Of a DNA stretch of 28,729 bases, positions 16,693 to 25,340 are shown in pieces; the stretch's first letter is position 1; each line of letters opens with the position of its first letter. Origin of the DNA: CAYOBW01 sp964402115. GTDB taxonomy: Bacteria; Verrucomicrobiota; Kiritimatiellia; UBA8416; CAYOBW01. Below the pieces are notes generated by a model. That model was not told the DNA's origin. It made no database searches and saw nothing but the letters and a program-made list of their open reading frames with translations. A program made the translations under genes and the position numbers. The stretch is from assembly GCA_964402115.1 (NCBI GenBank), contig CAYOBW010000065.1:1-28729 (forward strand). Direction: 5' to 3'.

Positions 16693-17284
16693 TCGCCTTC
16701 CCCTCCGCCGGTAACTCGGCCGTCAGCTTGAGAATCTCCCCCGTGATGTCGATTTTCTCGTCGAAGAAGACGACCATGTCGCCGCCCGCCGTGCCCACGG
16801 CCGCGGCGTCGAGAATGAGCGTGTACCCCTTCTCCTTCGCGTAAGCGGCGATCCGTTCCTTCAACTTCCCGACGATACGACGGCTCATCCGGGCGCTGCG
16901 CTCGGTCAGGTCCTTCCGGCGGTCGCCCAGCGTCTGGCGCAGTTCGTCCTCGTACTTCTTGACCGCCAGCAGCTTCTCCTTGGCCACCTCGAGCTTCTTC
17001 TCGCGCGCGGCTTCGCTGAGGTGCTTGCTCTCCTCCGCCTCCGTGCGGGCGGCCTCGAACTCCTTCTTGAGGACCTCGAACTTCTGCTCCATCTCCTGCT
17101 TCTCGAGCTCGAACTCGTCCACCTGCTTCTGCAGAACCGTCTCCGCGGCCTTCGTTTCGCCGTAGGCTTTCATGATCCGCTCGAGGTCAACGACCGCCAC
17201 CTTCAGCGGTTCCGCCGCGCCGGCGGCGATGCTCAACAAGAGACCGGCCAGCAGGCCGGGGACGATCCTCGTATGCATGTTCAC
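16643..17284 (-). CDS. skp: Periplasmic chaperone Skp/OmpH family
   Basis: Skp holds unfolded outer-membrane proteins in the periplasm for BamA. The 213-residue product has an N-terminal signal peptide (hydrophobic 9-20, cleavage after 'AGAA', about residue 24). A beta start 'LKVAVVDLERIMKAY' follows, then a long charged coiled coil (about 42-145). 'KEKGYTLILDAAAVG' is the family's closing strand, and a low-complexity Gly/Lys tail ends it. The start is GTG 17284 (GGAGGGAG upstream) or ATG 17278; spacing favours GTG. The tail is encoded in the 50-nt overlap with lpxD. Position between bamA and lpxD is the conserved arrangement. Confidence 0.93.
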   Translation of the reverse strand: MNMHTRIVPGLLAGLLLSIAAGAAEPLKVAVVDLERIMKAYGETKAAETVLQKQVDEFELEKQEMEQKFEVLKKEFEAARTEAEESKHLSEAAREKKLEVAKEKLLAVKKYEDELRQTLGDRRKDLTERSARMSRRIVGKLKERIAAYAKEKGYTLILDAAAVGTAGGDMVVFFDEKIDITGEILKLTAELPAEGKANEPDSGTTGGKPAGKR

Positions 17285-17356
17285 GCTTCTTGCTCCCTCC
17301 GTTGGAGGCCGCCATCCGCGAGCGGGCGGCAGCCGGTCCGGCCTGTCGGCCTTGTG

Positions 17357-19741
17357 TTACTGATCGTACCCGATCCAGAAGACCCACATGTCGGTGTCCG
17401 TGATCGGGCTGTCCTTGTCGAGCACCCAGGCGTGGTCCACCCGGATCGGGAACCCGGGCAGGTCCAGCCGGATGCCCACGCCCATGCTGGAGGCCAAGGC
17501 GCCGCCGTCGAATTCGTAGGCATCTTTCCAGACGCTGCCGGTGTCGTAAAAGGCGGCGACACGCACGCTCGGGACGATGGGCACGGTGTACTCGAGGCTC
17601 GCCAGCGCGAAGGACCGCCCGCCATAGGGGCGGTGGCTGCCATCGGGCGGCACGGGCACGGCCTTGGGCCCGACGTCCCGGTAGTCGAACCCGCGCAGCG
17701 TCCGGCCGCCGCCGATGAACAGCCGCTCGGCAATGGGCAGCTCGCCGGTGGAGCCGTACTCTTCGATGATCTCGTACTCGCCGCGCACGCTTAACACGTG
17801 GCCGAACCAGAGCGGGAAGTAGCGGCGCGCCTCCGCGCCGAGGCTGTAGGCCTCGACATCGAAGCCGAACGGCCCGCCGGCGAGTTCGGCGAACGTCTGG
17901 GCGCGCACGCCGCGCGTCGGGACGAAGGGGTTGTCGCGCGTGTCGCGGGTCAGCGTCACGCGGCCCGCGCTCTTGATCCAGTCCTCGGCTCCGAAGACGA
18001 CAGGATCCCCCGTGACGTAGTCCTCGTAAGGCACGTCCCTGTCGAAGTCATCCATCTCCACCTGCTCCAGGCGATACTGGACAGTCAGGCGGTGCGGCCC
18101 CGGCAGGGAGCGTCCGAGCCGCAGCGCGGCGCCGGTGCGCGTGACGTCGAACTCGCTGTAGTCGTACTCGCTGCGGTACAGGTCGAAGCCGAACGCGAGT
18201 TTCTTGTCGAGGAACCACGGCTCGGTGAAGGAAAGCTCGTAGCGCTTGCGGCGCGCGCCGTAGTCCGTGCGCAGCCGCAGTTTCTGGCCCGCGCCCGTGA
18301 AGTAAGGCCAGCCGAAGATGTCGAAGTTCCCCTGCGAGATTTCCATGAACCCGATCATCTTGTCGATGCTCGAGAAGCCCGCGCCGACCATGAACTGCCC
18401 GCTGGGCTTCTCTTCGACCTCCAGGACCATGTCGCTCTCGCCCTCGACGCGGCCGGGCACGGGGTAGCTGCGCACGGCGGAGAAGAACCCGAGGTTCTGG
18501 ATGATCCGCTCGCTCTGGCGGATGCGCACCTCGTCGTAGATCTCGCCGGGCATCACGAGCAACTCGCGCAGGATCACCTTCTCGCGCGTGCGCGTGTTGC
18601 CCTGGACGTGGATGTTGCGAATCTTCGTCAGCTTACCTTCGCCCAGGGTGTAATGCACGCTGACCAGCGCCTGCGCGGAGTCGGGATCGAGCGCGGGCTG
18701 GACATCGGTCTCGATGTAGCCGCGGCTGCCGTAGTAGTCGCGCAGCGCCTGCCGGGTGGCTTCGATCGCCGTGGAGGAGGCGGGCTCGCCGGGCTTGAGG
18801 CGCAGCTCGCGGCGCAGGTCCGCCTCGGGAAACAGCGTAACGCCGCTCAGCGTGACGCGGCTGACGCGGTAAACCTGTCCCTCGTCGATCTCCACCGTCA
18901 CGACGATGTTGCCCCGCGCGTCGCGCTCCGTGTCGCGCAGCCGCACCTGCACGTCGAGATTGCCGCGAGCCAGGTAGATGTCGCGGATGGCCAGTCGCCC
19001 CATCTCCATCTCCGTGGGGTCGTACGTGTCGCGCGAGAACCAGCGGATGGGGTTGTACCAGGCCCGCAGCCCCATGGCGCGGCGGAAGGCGGAAGGGGGC
19101 AGGCTGTCGTTGCCCAGGTAACGCACCGCGCCGACGCCCGCGCGCCGGTGTTCGTCGATCACGATCCTGACGTGCGTCTGCCCGGGCAGGCAGTCCGCGG
19201 GGTCGAGTTCCCACTTGACCTCGGCGTCCGGGTAATTGGCCTTGTGGTACTCGTCGCGCACCTTGCGCACGGCCACCTCGAGCACCTGCTCGTCCACGAG
19301 GGAGCCCTCCTCCAGCCCGAGCAGGGTGCGCACGCGCGAGTCGCGGAAATGTTCGTTGCCCGTGACGTACGGCCGATCCACCAGGAGCTGCCGCAGCAGG
19401 ACCGCATAGACGATGCGCAGGCCGCCGTCGGGCAGTTTCTCAGCCGTGACGTTCACATAGGAAAAGCGGTTGAGCGCCAGCATCTGCCGCGTGTCGCGCG
19501 CGACGGACTGCTGGTCGAACGGCTGTCCGACGACGAGGCTGATCTGCGCCCGCACGAATCCCTCGTCCAGCGCCGCCGGCCCGAGGTTGCGCACGATGAC
19601 CTCCCGCACCACGGGGGCCTTGCGCGCCTCCGGCTCCGCCGCGGGCGACAGGGAAGCCGCGCCCAGCAGGCAGGCCACCGCCCACGCCGCACTCCGACCG
19701 CACCGCCGCCGTGCCCGTCGCCTATCGCTATACCTGTGCAT
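17357..19741 (-). CDS. bamA: Outer membrane protein assembly factor BamA
   Basis: This Omp85 protein inserts beta-barrel proteins into the outer membrane. The 794-residue product has an Arg-rich signal peptide (about 1-35), POTRA domains from about 45 to 440 and a C-terminal barrel from about 445. The conserved loop-6 Arg-Gly-Phe is at 683-685. The last strand ends in 'FWIGYDQ' and not in the aromatic residue usual in proteobacteria. ATG 19741 has AGGAGGAG upstream. The frame runs 13 codons further upstream, but that would lengthen the signal region without a better site. The start lies inside dnaB (14-nt overlap), so the two are translationally linked. skp and lpxD follow. Confidence 0.97.
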   Translation of the reverse strand: MHRYSDRRRARRRCGRSAAWAVACLLGAASLSPAAEPEARKAPVVREVIVRNLGPAALDEGFVRAQISLVVGQPFDQQSVARDTRQMLALNRFSYVNVTAEKLPDGGLRIVYAVLLRQLLVDRPYVTGNEHFRDSRVRTLLGLEEGSLVDEQVLEVAVRKVRDEYHKANYPDAEVKWELDPADCLPGQTHVRIVIDEHRRAGVGAVRYLGNDSLPPSAFRRAMGLRAWYNPIRWFSRDTYDPTEMEMGRLAIRDIYLARGNLDVQVRLRDTERDARGNIVVTVEIDEGQVYRVSRVTLSGVTLFPEADLRRELRLKPGEPASSTAIEATRQALRDYYGSRGYIETDVQPALDPDSAQALVSVHYTLGEGKLTKIRNIHVQGNTRTREKVILRELLVMPGEIYDEVRIRQSERIIQNLGFFSAVRSYPVPGRVEGESDMVLEVEEKPSGQFMVGAGFSSIDKMIGFMEISQGNFDIFGWPYFTGAGQKLRLRTDYGARRKRYELSFTEPWFLDKKLAFGFDLYRSEYDYSEFDVTRTGAALRLGRSLPGPHRLTVQYRLEQVEMDDFDRDVPYEDYVTGDPVVFGAEDWIKSAGRVTLTRDTRDNPFVPTRGVRAQTFAELAGGPFGFDVEAYSLGAEARRYFPLWFGHVLSVRGEYEIIEEYGSTGELPIAERLFIGGGRTLRGFDYRDVGPKAVPVPPDGSHRPYGGRSFALASLEYTVPIVPSVRVAAFYDTGSVWKDAYEFDGGALASSMGVGIRLDLPGFPIRVDHAWVLDKDSPITDTDMWVFWIGYDQ

Positions 19742-21164
19742 CGCGCTCCTCCTGGGGCGACGCCCCGCTGCCTTCGCCATCCACGCCCTGACGCCGGTCG
19801 CGAAAACGGGTGTAATCCTCTTCGAAGTTCAACTCCACTTCGCCGGTGGGTCCGTTCCGGTGCTTGGCCACGTCCACGACCGCCAGCGTATGGTCATCCA
19901 CGCGCTCGTCGCCATCGTACTTGCAGGGCCGGCGCAGCATCATCACGACGTCGGCATCCTGCTCGATGGCGCCCGAGTCGCGCAGATCGGAAAGCTTGGG
20001 CTTGCCCGTGCGGTCGCGCTGCTCGGGCGCACGGCTGAGCTGGCTCAGCACGAGCACGGGCAGCTTCAGCTCCTTCGCCAGGGCCTTGAGGTTGGCCGAG
20101 ATGTTGGCGGTTTCCAGCTGCCGCCCCTGGCCGGACACCTCGCGCGCCTGCAGCAGCTGCAGGTAATCCACCACCAGCAGCTGGATGTCGAATTTCTTCT
20201 TCATCCGCCGCGCGCGGGCGCGCAGCTCCATGACATCGAGCCCGCCCGTGTCATCCAGATACAGCTTCGCCTTGTTCAGGACCGACGCCGCCTGCATCAG
20301 GCTCGCGTGCACGGCCTTCGAGCAAATGCCCTGGCTCAGCCGGAAGGACGACACCCCCGCATGGGAGCAGAGCATGCGCATGACCAGCGCCTCCTGCGAC
20401 ATCTCCAGGCTGAAAATGCCGACGGCCCGGGGGATGCGATCCGCGCTTTCCCCCAGCGCCACGTGCTCGGCGATGTTCATGGCCAGCGAAGTCTTGCCCA
20501 TCGAGGGCCGGGCCGCAAGGACGATCATCTCCGCCGGCCGCAGGCCGTTGAGCTTGCGGTCAAGGTTGCTGAACCCGGTGGAGACGCCGGAAAGCGGCGC
20601 GGTTCCGTCGAACACCCGCTCGACGTGTTCCATGACGGTCTTGACCGTGCCCGCCCAGGAGGCCACCTCGCCGTGCTGCCGCTCCGTGATGTTCAGGAAC
20701 GCCTGCTCGGTCCGGCTGAGAATGCCGTCCGCGTTCTCGTTCTCCGCATAGCAGGCCTGCTCGGTTTCGCGGGCGCAATCGATGATGCAGCGCAGCAGGT
20801 GCTTCTGCCGCACCAGGTCGATGTAGTACTCCGCGTGGGCCGACGTGGGCGTGAAGTCGATCAGGCTGTGCACGTAGACCAGCCCGCCGATGCGGTCGAG
20901 CTCGCCCGTGCGCTTGAGGTGCGCGGTGAGCGTCAGGCTGTCGAGCGCCACGCTCTGCCGGGCCAGTTCCAGCAACCCCTGATAGAGGATGCGGTGAGCC
21001 GGCACGTAGAACGACTCCGGCACGAGCTGGGCCTGCACGCACAGGTCCAGCACGCGGGTCGGATCGAGCAGGATCGAACCCAGCACCCCCTTTTCCGCCT
21101 CCTCGCTGTAGGGAGGCCCGCGGCGGGCAGTCGTGCCCGGCGAGGTTGCGGGGGCGTTGGTCAT
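19728..21164 (-). CDS. dnaB: Replicative DNA helicase DnaB
   Basis: This hexameric helicase drives the replication fork and binds primase. The 478-residue protein has the N-terminal helical domain (about 20-125), a linker, and a RecA-like ATPase domain with Walker A 'ARPSMGKTS' at 218-226. 'VVDYLQLL' is the Walker B part, and 'SQLSRAPEQR' and 'DLRDSGAIEQDADVV' are late helicase motifs. There is no intein. The start has GAGGAA at the end of rplI, 6 nt upstream. It ends inside the start of bamA, an unusual physical link between replication and envelope genes. Confidence 0.98.
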   Translation of the reverse strand: MTNAPATSPGTTARRGPPYSEEAEKGVLGSILLDPTRVLDLCVQAQLVPESFYVPAHRILYQGLLELARQSVALDSLTLTAHLKRTGELDRIGGLVYVHSLIDFTPTSAHAEYYIDLVRQKHLLRCIIDCARETEQACYAENENADGILSRTEQAFLNITERQHGEVASWAGTVKTVMEHVERVFDGTAPLSGVSTGFSNLDRKLNGLRPAEMIVLAARPSMGKTSLAMNIAEHVALGESADRIPRAVGIFSLEMSQEALVMRMLCSHAGVSSFRLSQGICSKAVHASLMQAASVLNKAKLYLDDTGGLDVMELRARARRMKKKFDIQLLVVDYLQLLQAREVSGQGRQLETANISANLKALAKELKLPVLVLSQLSRAPEQRDRTGKPKLSDLRDSGAIEQDADVVMMLRRPCKYDGDERVDDHTLAVVDVAKHRNGPTGEVELNFEEDYTRFRDRRQGVDGEGSGASPQEERDAQV

Positions 21165-21170
21165 GCCGTG

Positions 21171-21620
21171 CTATTCCTCGACGACCCAAACCTTGACGGT
21201 CGCCTCGACCTCGGCATGCAGCCGCAGCTTGACCTCGAACACGCCCAACTCCTTGATGGGCTGTTCGAGCACCAGCTTGTGGCGGTCCACCTCGATCCCC
21301 TGCTTCTGCAAGGCCGTGGCGATTTCGGCCGTCGTGACCGAACCGTAGAGGCGGTTGCCCTCGCCGACCTTGACGCGCATGGTGACCTCGGCGTTGCCGA
21401 GCTTCTCGGCTTGCGCGCGCGCGGCCGCCAACTCGGCCTGGCGCAGCGTCTCGCGAGCGACACGCTGCTTCGCCAGCTGCCGCCGGGTGGCTTCCGTCAC
21501 CGGGGCCGCCAGCTTGCGCGGGAGCAGGTAATTACGGGCAAAACCATCGGCGACGTTCACGACATCGCCCTCGGCGCCCACATTGGGAACATCTGTCATC
21601 AGGAGTACTTGCGTGGCCAT
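21171..21620 (-). CDS. rplI: Ribosomal protein bL9
   Basis: The 149-residue large-subunit protein has the N-terminal domain 'VLLMTDVPNVGAEGDVVNV', followed by 'GFARNYLLPRKLA', the long connecting helix (about 40-75) and the C-terminal domain with 'RLYGSVTTAEIA'. Length is standard. It lies in the conserved rpsF-ssb-rpsR-rplI-dnaB order. The ribosome-binding site is GAGAGGAG. The 96-nt gap to rpsR is G-rich with no clear signal. Confidence 0.97.
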   Translation of the reverse strand: MATQVLLMTDVPNVGAEGDVVNVADGFARNYLLPRKLAAPVTEATRRQLAKQRVARETLRQAELAAARAQAEKLGNAEVTMRVKVGEGNRLYGSVTTAEIATALQKQGIEVDRHKLVLEQPIKELGVFEVKLRLHAEVEATVKVWVVEE

Positions 21621-21716
21621 AAACGGCTCCTCTCGAGTGTCTCTCGCCCGGGGTCCGCGCCAGCGACAGGGGGAACCGGCTACCGCCCGCCCCCGCCCGC
21701 CGCACGCGGAACCCCG

Positions 21717-21956
21717 TCAGGGCAGCAGGCCCATCGCGCGCGCCCGGCGCACCGCGGCCTTGATTTCACGCTGCTGTTTCGCCGACGCCCCGGTGAGGCG
21801 CGAAGGCATGATCTTGCCGTGGTCCGTGAGGAACTTCCTCAGGAACTCGTAATCGGTCGTGTCTATCACCTTCACGCCTTCGAGATGGCGGGAACGCTTA
21901 GGCTGCGTGTCCTTGATGCTTGTTCGCTTCGTCGTCCGTCTCGGTCTCATTGCCAT
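21717..21956 (-). CDS. rpsR: Ribosomal protein bS18
   Basis: The 79-residue small-subunit protein binds next to bS6. 'DTTDYEFLRKFLTDHGKIMPSRLTG' (about 32-56) and 'QQREIKAAVRRARAMGLLP' at the end are the family signatures. The basic N-terminus contains no Cys zinc motif. The first of two close ATGs (21956, 21950) fits GGGAGG better. It follows ssb by 21 nt. Confidence 0.97.
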   Translation of the reverse strand: MAMRPRRTTKRTSIKDTQPKRSRHLEGVKVIDTTDYEFLRKFLTDHGKIMPSRLTGASAKQQREIKAAVRRARAMGLLP

Positions 21957-21977
21957 ACTATTTCAAACCTCCCTGCC

Positions 21978-22481
21978 TCAGAAGGGCAGATTGTCCTCGT
22001 CGCCACCGGTCGGCAGGTCGGGCGCCCCGCCCGGCCCAGCCTTGGGGATGTCCTGCTCAGGCGCCTGCCGCATCGGCGCCGGTCGGGCGGCGGACCGGGG
22101 CGGGGGGGGTGTCCCCTCGTCGCCATCCTGCGCCTCGCCACCGCCAGGCCGCGCGGGTCGATCCAGGAACTGAACCCGGTCGGCCTGCACGCGGTGCACG
22201 CTCCGCTTCTGCCCGTCCTTCTCCCACGTCTCGTACTTCAGCCGGCCCTCCACCAGCACCGGCGAGCCCTTATGCAGGTACTTCCCGCACGGCTCCGCCT
22301 GCCGCCCCCAGACGACCACGCCAATGTAGCAAACCTCTTCCTGGTCCTTGCCATCCCGATCGCGCCATTTGCGATTGGTCGCCAGTTGCAGATCCGCCAC
22401 CGCTTCCCCCGATTTCGCGTAGCGAATCTCGGGGTCGCGCGTCAGGTTGCCCGCCAGAAAGACACGATTGAGATCGGCCAT
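21978..22481 (-). CDS. ssb: Single-stranded DNA-binding protein
   Basis: The 167-residue SSB has an OB fold in residues 1-105 ('NRVFLAGNLTRDPEIRYAKSG', 'EGRLKYETWEKDGQKR') and a Pro/Gly-rich linker. It ends in the acidic tip 'DEDNLPF', which recruits repair and replication proteins. ATG 22481 has GAGGGGG upstream and is 1 nt past the rpsF stop, so translation is coupled. The frame is open 22 codons further upstream, but that part belongs to rpsF DNA. Confidence 0.97.
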   Translation of the reverse strand: MADLNRVFLAGNLTRDPEIRYAKSGEAVADLQLATNRKWRDRDGKDQEEVCYIGVVVWGRQAEPCGKYLHKGSPVLVEGRLKYETWEKDGQKRSVHRVQADRVQFLDRPARPGGGEAQDGDEGTPPPPRSAARPAPMRQAPEQDIPKAGPGGAPDLPTGGDEDNLPF

Positions 22482-22482
22482 G

Positions 22483-22821
22483 TCATGCCCCCTCGGGCGC
22501 CGCCTCGGCAGGCTGAACCGCAGGACGAACCGGCCGCGGCACCGCATTGACCACCTGCACGCGGAAGATCTCGTCCACCAGCTTCCAGCGCAGCCGCAAC
22601 GCCTCGCCCTTGGCCGGGTCCAGCTTGAAGGTCAGGCGGTGGTAAGCGCCGTGTTCCTGCTTCTGCATCTGGCGCGCAAAGGAGCGCCGCCCCATGTCTT
22701 CCTCTTCGACGACTGCGCCGCCGAGCTTCTCCAATTCAGCCCGAATCCGGCTCAACGCCTTCGCGATTTCCTCATCCTTCAATGAGGTCAGGAAGATGAA
22801 TATTGCATCGTACGTTTTCAA
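22483..22821 (-). CDS. rpsF: Ribosomal protein bS6, TTG start
   Basis: The 112-residue protein has the bS6 pattern: 'KTYDAIFIFLTSLKDEEIAKAL' at the start, 'RRSFARQMQKQEHGAYHRLTFKL' in the middle and an extended Pro/Ala tail. No ATG or GTG lies in frame near the conserved beginning. TTG 22821 is preceded by GGGGGATCAAGG and gives the family N-terminus, so it is the likely start. An 89-nt leader separates it from pth. In other bacteria bS6:bS18 bind such a leader to control the operon; I cannot confirm that structure here. Confidence 0.9.
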   Translation of the reverse strand: MKTYDAIFIFLTSLKDEEIAKALSRIRAELEKLGGAVVEEEDMGRRSFARQMQKQEHGAYHRLTFKLDPAKGEALRLRWKLVDEIFRVQVVNAVPRPVRPAVQPAEAAPEGA

Positions 22822-22910
22822 CCTTGATCCCCCGTTGCTTCGCTTTGCCTTGCCCCCGCAACAGCCCCCTCCGGTAAGAGAACCGCCACGCCCCGTTTTC
22901 CGACTTGACC

Positions 22911-23501
22911 TTAAACCTGTTCCGCCGCCGCGGCGTTGAACGCATTCATGGCCGCATCCACACCCTGCCGCACCACGCACGCGACGGCCTCCGCGGCGCG
23001 CTCCAGCGCCGGCGCAAGCTCGCGGGCCTCCGCCGCGGAAAAAGGCGCGAGGACATGGTCCACCAGATCCTCCGCCCCGCGCGCCCGCCCGATCCCCACC
23101 CGCACGCGCGCGAACGCATCGTCCTGCAGGTGCGCAATCAGCGAAGCCAGCCCCTTGTGTCCGCCACTGCCCCCCCGCGCCCGCACGCGCAGACGCCCCA
23201 CCGGCAGATCGGCATCGTCCACCACCACCGTGAGGTCGCCCACGGCCAGTTTGTAGTAACGCACAACAGCCGCGACAGCTACTCCGCTGCTGTTCATGTA
23301 GGTCTGGGGCTTCACCAGCAGAACCGGTTCCCCCCCCACCCGCGCGTCCGCCACCAGGGCGCTCCACCGCAAACTACGCTTGAAACGGACCGGCTGCTGC
23401 TCCGCCAGGGCATCCACCACGGCAAAACCGACATTGTGGGGCGTTCGTTCGTACTCCCGCCCGGGATTGCCCAGACCGACGATCAGCTTCACAACCACCA
23501 T
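22911..23501 (-). CDS. pth: Peptidyl-tRNA hydrolase
   Basis: Pth frees tRNA from stalled peptidyl-tRNA. The 196-residue product has 'GLGNPG' at 10-15, the catalytic His in 'TPHNVGF', 'VDDADLP' with the catalytic Asp, and 'GGSGGHKGLAS'. In that last motif Lys stands where E. coli has Asn114 (GHNGL). ATG 23501 gives the normal N-terminus but has only a poor ribosome-binding site. It starts 16 nt after rplY, so coupled translation may serve it. The rplY-pth order is widely conserved. Confidence 0.96.
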   Translation of the reverse strand: MVVVKLIVGLGNPGREYERTPHNVGFAVVDALAEQQPVRFKRSLRWSALVADARVGGEPVLLVKPQTYMNSSGVAVAAVVRYYKLAVGDLTVVVDDADLPVGRLRVRARGGSGGHKGLASLIAHLQDDAFARVRVGIGRARGAEDLVDHVLAPFSAAEARELAPALERAAEAVACVVRQGVDAAMNAFNAAAAEQV

Positions 23502-23517
23502 CCGGAGCGGCCCGGCG

Positions 23518-24222
23518 CTACGCCTTGCCGCCCTTGGTCTTGGCGGCCGGTTCGGCAGCCTCACCCTCCGCCTTTTCCTTCGCGTCCTTGCCCTTCGTAA
23601 TCACTTCCGGTTCGGCCGCCGTCGCTTCCGCCGCCGCGGTCGTCGTCTCCTCGACCTCCAGGCGCGGCGCCAACACGGCCGCCACGGCAATGGCCTTGTC
23701 CGTGATCAGCTTCAGCTTCTCGCCCAGCGGCAGCGCGCCCGCCAGCAGGCTCTCGCCCAGTTTCAGCGGCGTCACATCCACCGTGATCTGCTCCACGACG
23801 TCCGCGGGCAGACACTCGATTTCGACTTCGCGGATCAACTGGTCGAGCATGCCGCTTTCCTGGGTCACGCCGTAAGGGTCGCCCGTCAGCACCACCGGCA
23901 CGAAGATGCGGAGCCGTTCGGTCATCGAAATCTCGCGAAAATCCGCGTGGATCGGCTTCGCCGTGATCGGGTCGCGCTGCACTTCCATCAGGAGCGCCTT
24001 CATGTTCGGCTGCTGGTCGAGCGCGAGCTCCAGGATGAAGCTCTCGCTGTGGTGATGCCGCAGCATCTGCTCGAACGCGTGCGCGTTCGTCTCGATCATC
24101 CGCACTTCCCGATTGTGCAGTTTCAGGACCGCCGGAAGACGCCCCTGCCGGCGCATGCGGCGGACGGGGGTGGTGCCTGCTATCGTGCGGGTTTCCGCGA
24201 CTATCGTGCTTGTCTCAGCCAT
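23518..24222 (-). CDS. rplY: Ribosomal protein bL25, long TL5/CTC form
   Basis: This 5S rRNA-binding protein is 234 residues long, the two-domain CTC type. Residues of about 1-95 form the 5S-binding domain ('VRRMRRQGRLPAVL', 'MEVQRDPITAKPIHADF') and 96-190 the second beta domain ('EVEIECLPADVVEQITVDV'). A charged Ala/Glu/Lys tail ends it. The start has GAGGTAGGT upstream. The gap to prs is 125 nt with no clear promoter or terminator. Confidence 0.96.
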   Translation of the reverse strand: MAETSTIVAETRTIAGTTPVRRMRRQGRLPAVLKLHNREVRMIETNAHAFEQMLRHHHSESFILELALDQQPNMKALLMEVQRDPITAKPIHADFREISMTERLRIFVPVVLTGDPYGVTQESGMLDQLIREVEIECLPADVVEQITVDVTPLKLGESLLAGALPLGEKLKLITDKAIAVAAVLAPRLEVEETTTAAAEATAAEPEVITKGKDAKEKAEGEAAEPAAKTKGGKA

Positions 24223-24347
24223 GTCTTACCTACCTCGCTCGCGGAGACGGCCGCTTCCGCGCCCCCCGCGCATCTCCCCGCGCCCGCCGACGGATTCCAC
24301 CGCCACACCGGCCACGGTCTGTTTGCCTTGCCCGATTCCTTACTGCT

Positions 24348-25283
24348 CTACGGTCTGAACAACGACGAAACCGACTCGTCCTCGTGAATCCGCCGAATGG
24401 CCTCCCCCAGCAGGGGCGCCACGGACAATACGGTCACCGGCGCCCCCTTTGCCTCGGGCGGCAGCGGTATCGTATCGGACACGATCAGTTCGGTGATCGC
24501 CGAATCGCGAATGCGCTGCAGTCCAAGCGGCGTGATCGTCGCATGGGTCACAGCGGCATAAATTTCCTTCGCCCCGTGCGCGGCAATGATGCTGGCCGCC
24601 GAACAGAGCGTGCCCGCCGTCGTCGTCATGTCATCCACGATAAGCACAGCCCGCCCCGCCACATCGCCCGCCAGCGTGAACGCCTCCACCTCGGTGGGGC
24701 TCTTGCGCTGCTTGGCCACCACGACGAGGCCGCAGTCGAGCCGCTGCGCATAGTCGTACGCGGTCTTCACGCCCCCGGTGTCCGGAGAGGCGACGGCGAC
24801 GTTGCTCAACTGCTTTTCCTGCAAGTATTTCACGAAAACCGGGGCGGCGTGCAAGTGATCGACGGGAATATCGAAGAACCCCTGGATCTGCTGGGCGTGC
24901 AGGTCGATCGTCAGGATCCGGTCGGCGCCGGCCGCCACCAGCAGGTTCGCGACGAGCTTGGCGGTGATCGGCACGCGGGGCTGGTCCTTGCGGTCCTGGC
25001 GCGCATAGCCATAGTAGGGCAGCACGGCCGTAATCCGCTGCGCCGACGCGCGCCGCATCGCGTCGATCATGATCAGGAGTTCCATCAGGCGCTCGTTCGG
25101 CGGCATGCAGACCGGTTGCACCGCGTAGACATCCTTGCCGCGGATGTTCTCGCGCAACTTGACAAACGTCTCGCCGTCCGGAAAACGGCTGATCTCGATC
25201 TCGCCCAGCGTCGTGCCCAGATAGGACACGATATGCTCGGTCAGGACCGGATTCGCTGTGCCACTGAAAACCTTCATGCCCAT
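24348..25283 (-). CDS. prs: Ribose-phosphate pyrophosphokinase
   Basis: The enzyme makes PRPP from ribose 5-phosphate and ATP for purine, pyrimidine, His, Trp and NAD synthesis. The 311-residue product has 'SRFPDGETFVKL' near residue 32, 'PYYGYARQDRKD' (ATP loop) and 'DLHAQQIQGFFD'. The flexible catalytic loop 'VAKQRKSPTEVEAF' and the PRPP loop 'DDMTTTAGT' follow. It is the phosphate-activated class I form. The start is ATG 25283 or ATG 25277; neither has a strong ribosome-binding site. It sits between tRNA-Gln and rplY, a familiar order. The purine gene at 26364-27617 consumes a product of this pathway. Confidence 0.97.
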   Translation of the reverse strand: MGMKVFSGTANPVLTEHIVSYLGTTLGEIEISRFPDGETFVKLRENIRGKDVYAVQPVCMPPNERLMELLIMIDAMRRASAQRITAVLPYYGYARQDRKDQPRVPITAKLVANLLVAAGADRILTIDLHAQQIQGFFDIPVDHLHAAPVFVKYLQEKQLSNVAVASPDTGGVKTAYDYAQRLDCGLVVVAKQRKSPTEVEAFTLAGDVAGRAVLIVDDMTTTAGTLCSAASIIAAHGAKEIYAAVTHATITPLGLQRIRDSAITELIVSDTIPLPPEAKGAPVTVLSVAPLLGEAIRRIHEDESVSSLFRP

Positions 25284-25340
25284 GCCTGCTTGTTGCTCTT
25301 CCGGCCACGCGCCCACGCCGCCATCGGGCCGCCAGCACGA

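Noticed and set aside
21621..21716. G-rich rpsR-rplI spacer as a G-quadruplex or regulatory RNA
   Set aside because: G runs are present, but so are they in most spacers of this GC-rich region; no specific signal.
17798..22550. Very long plus-strand open frames opposite bamA, dnaB, rplI and ssb
   Set aside because: They are fully covered by highly conserved minus-strand genes; absence of stops follows from GC content above 60%.
22822..22910. bS6:bS18 autoregulatory RNA leader
   Set aside because: The location fits, but I could not fold a convincing structure with the known binding features by eye.
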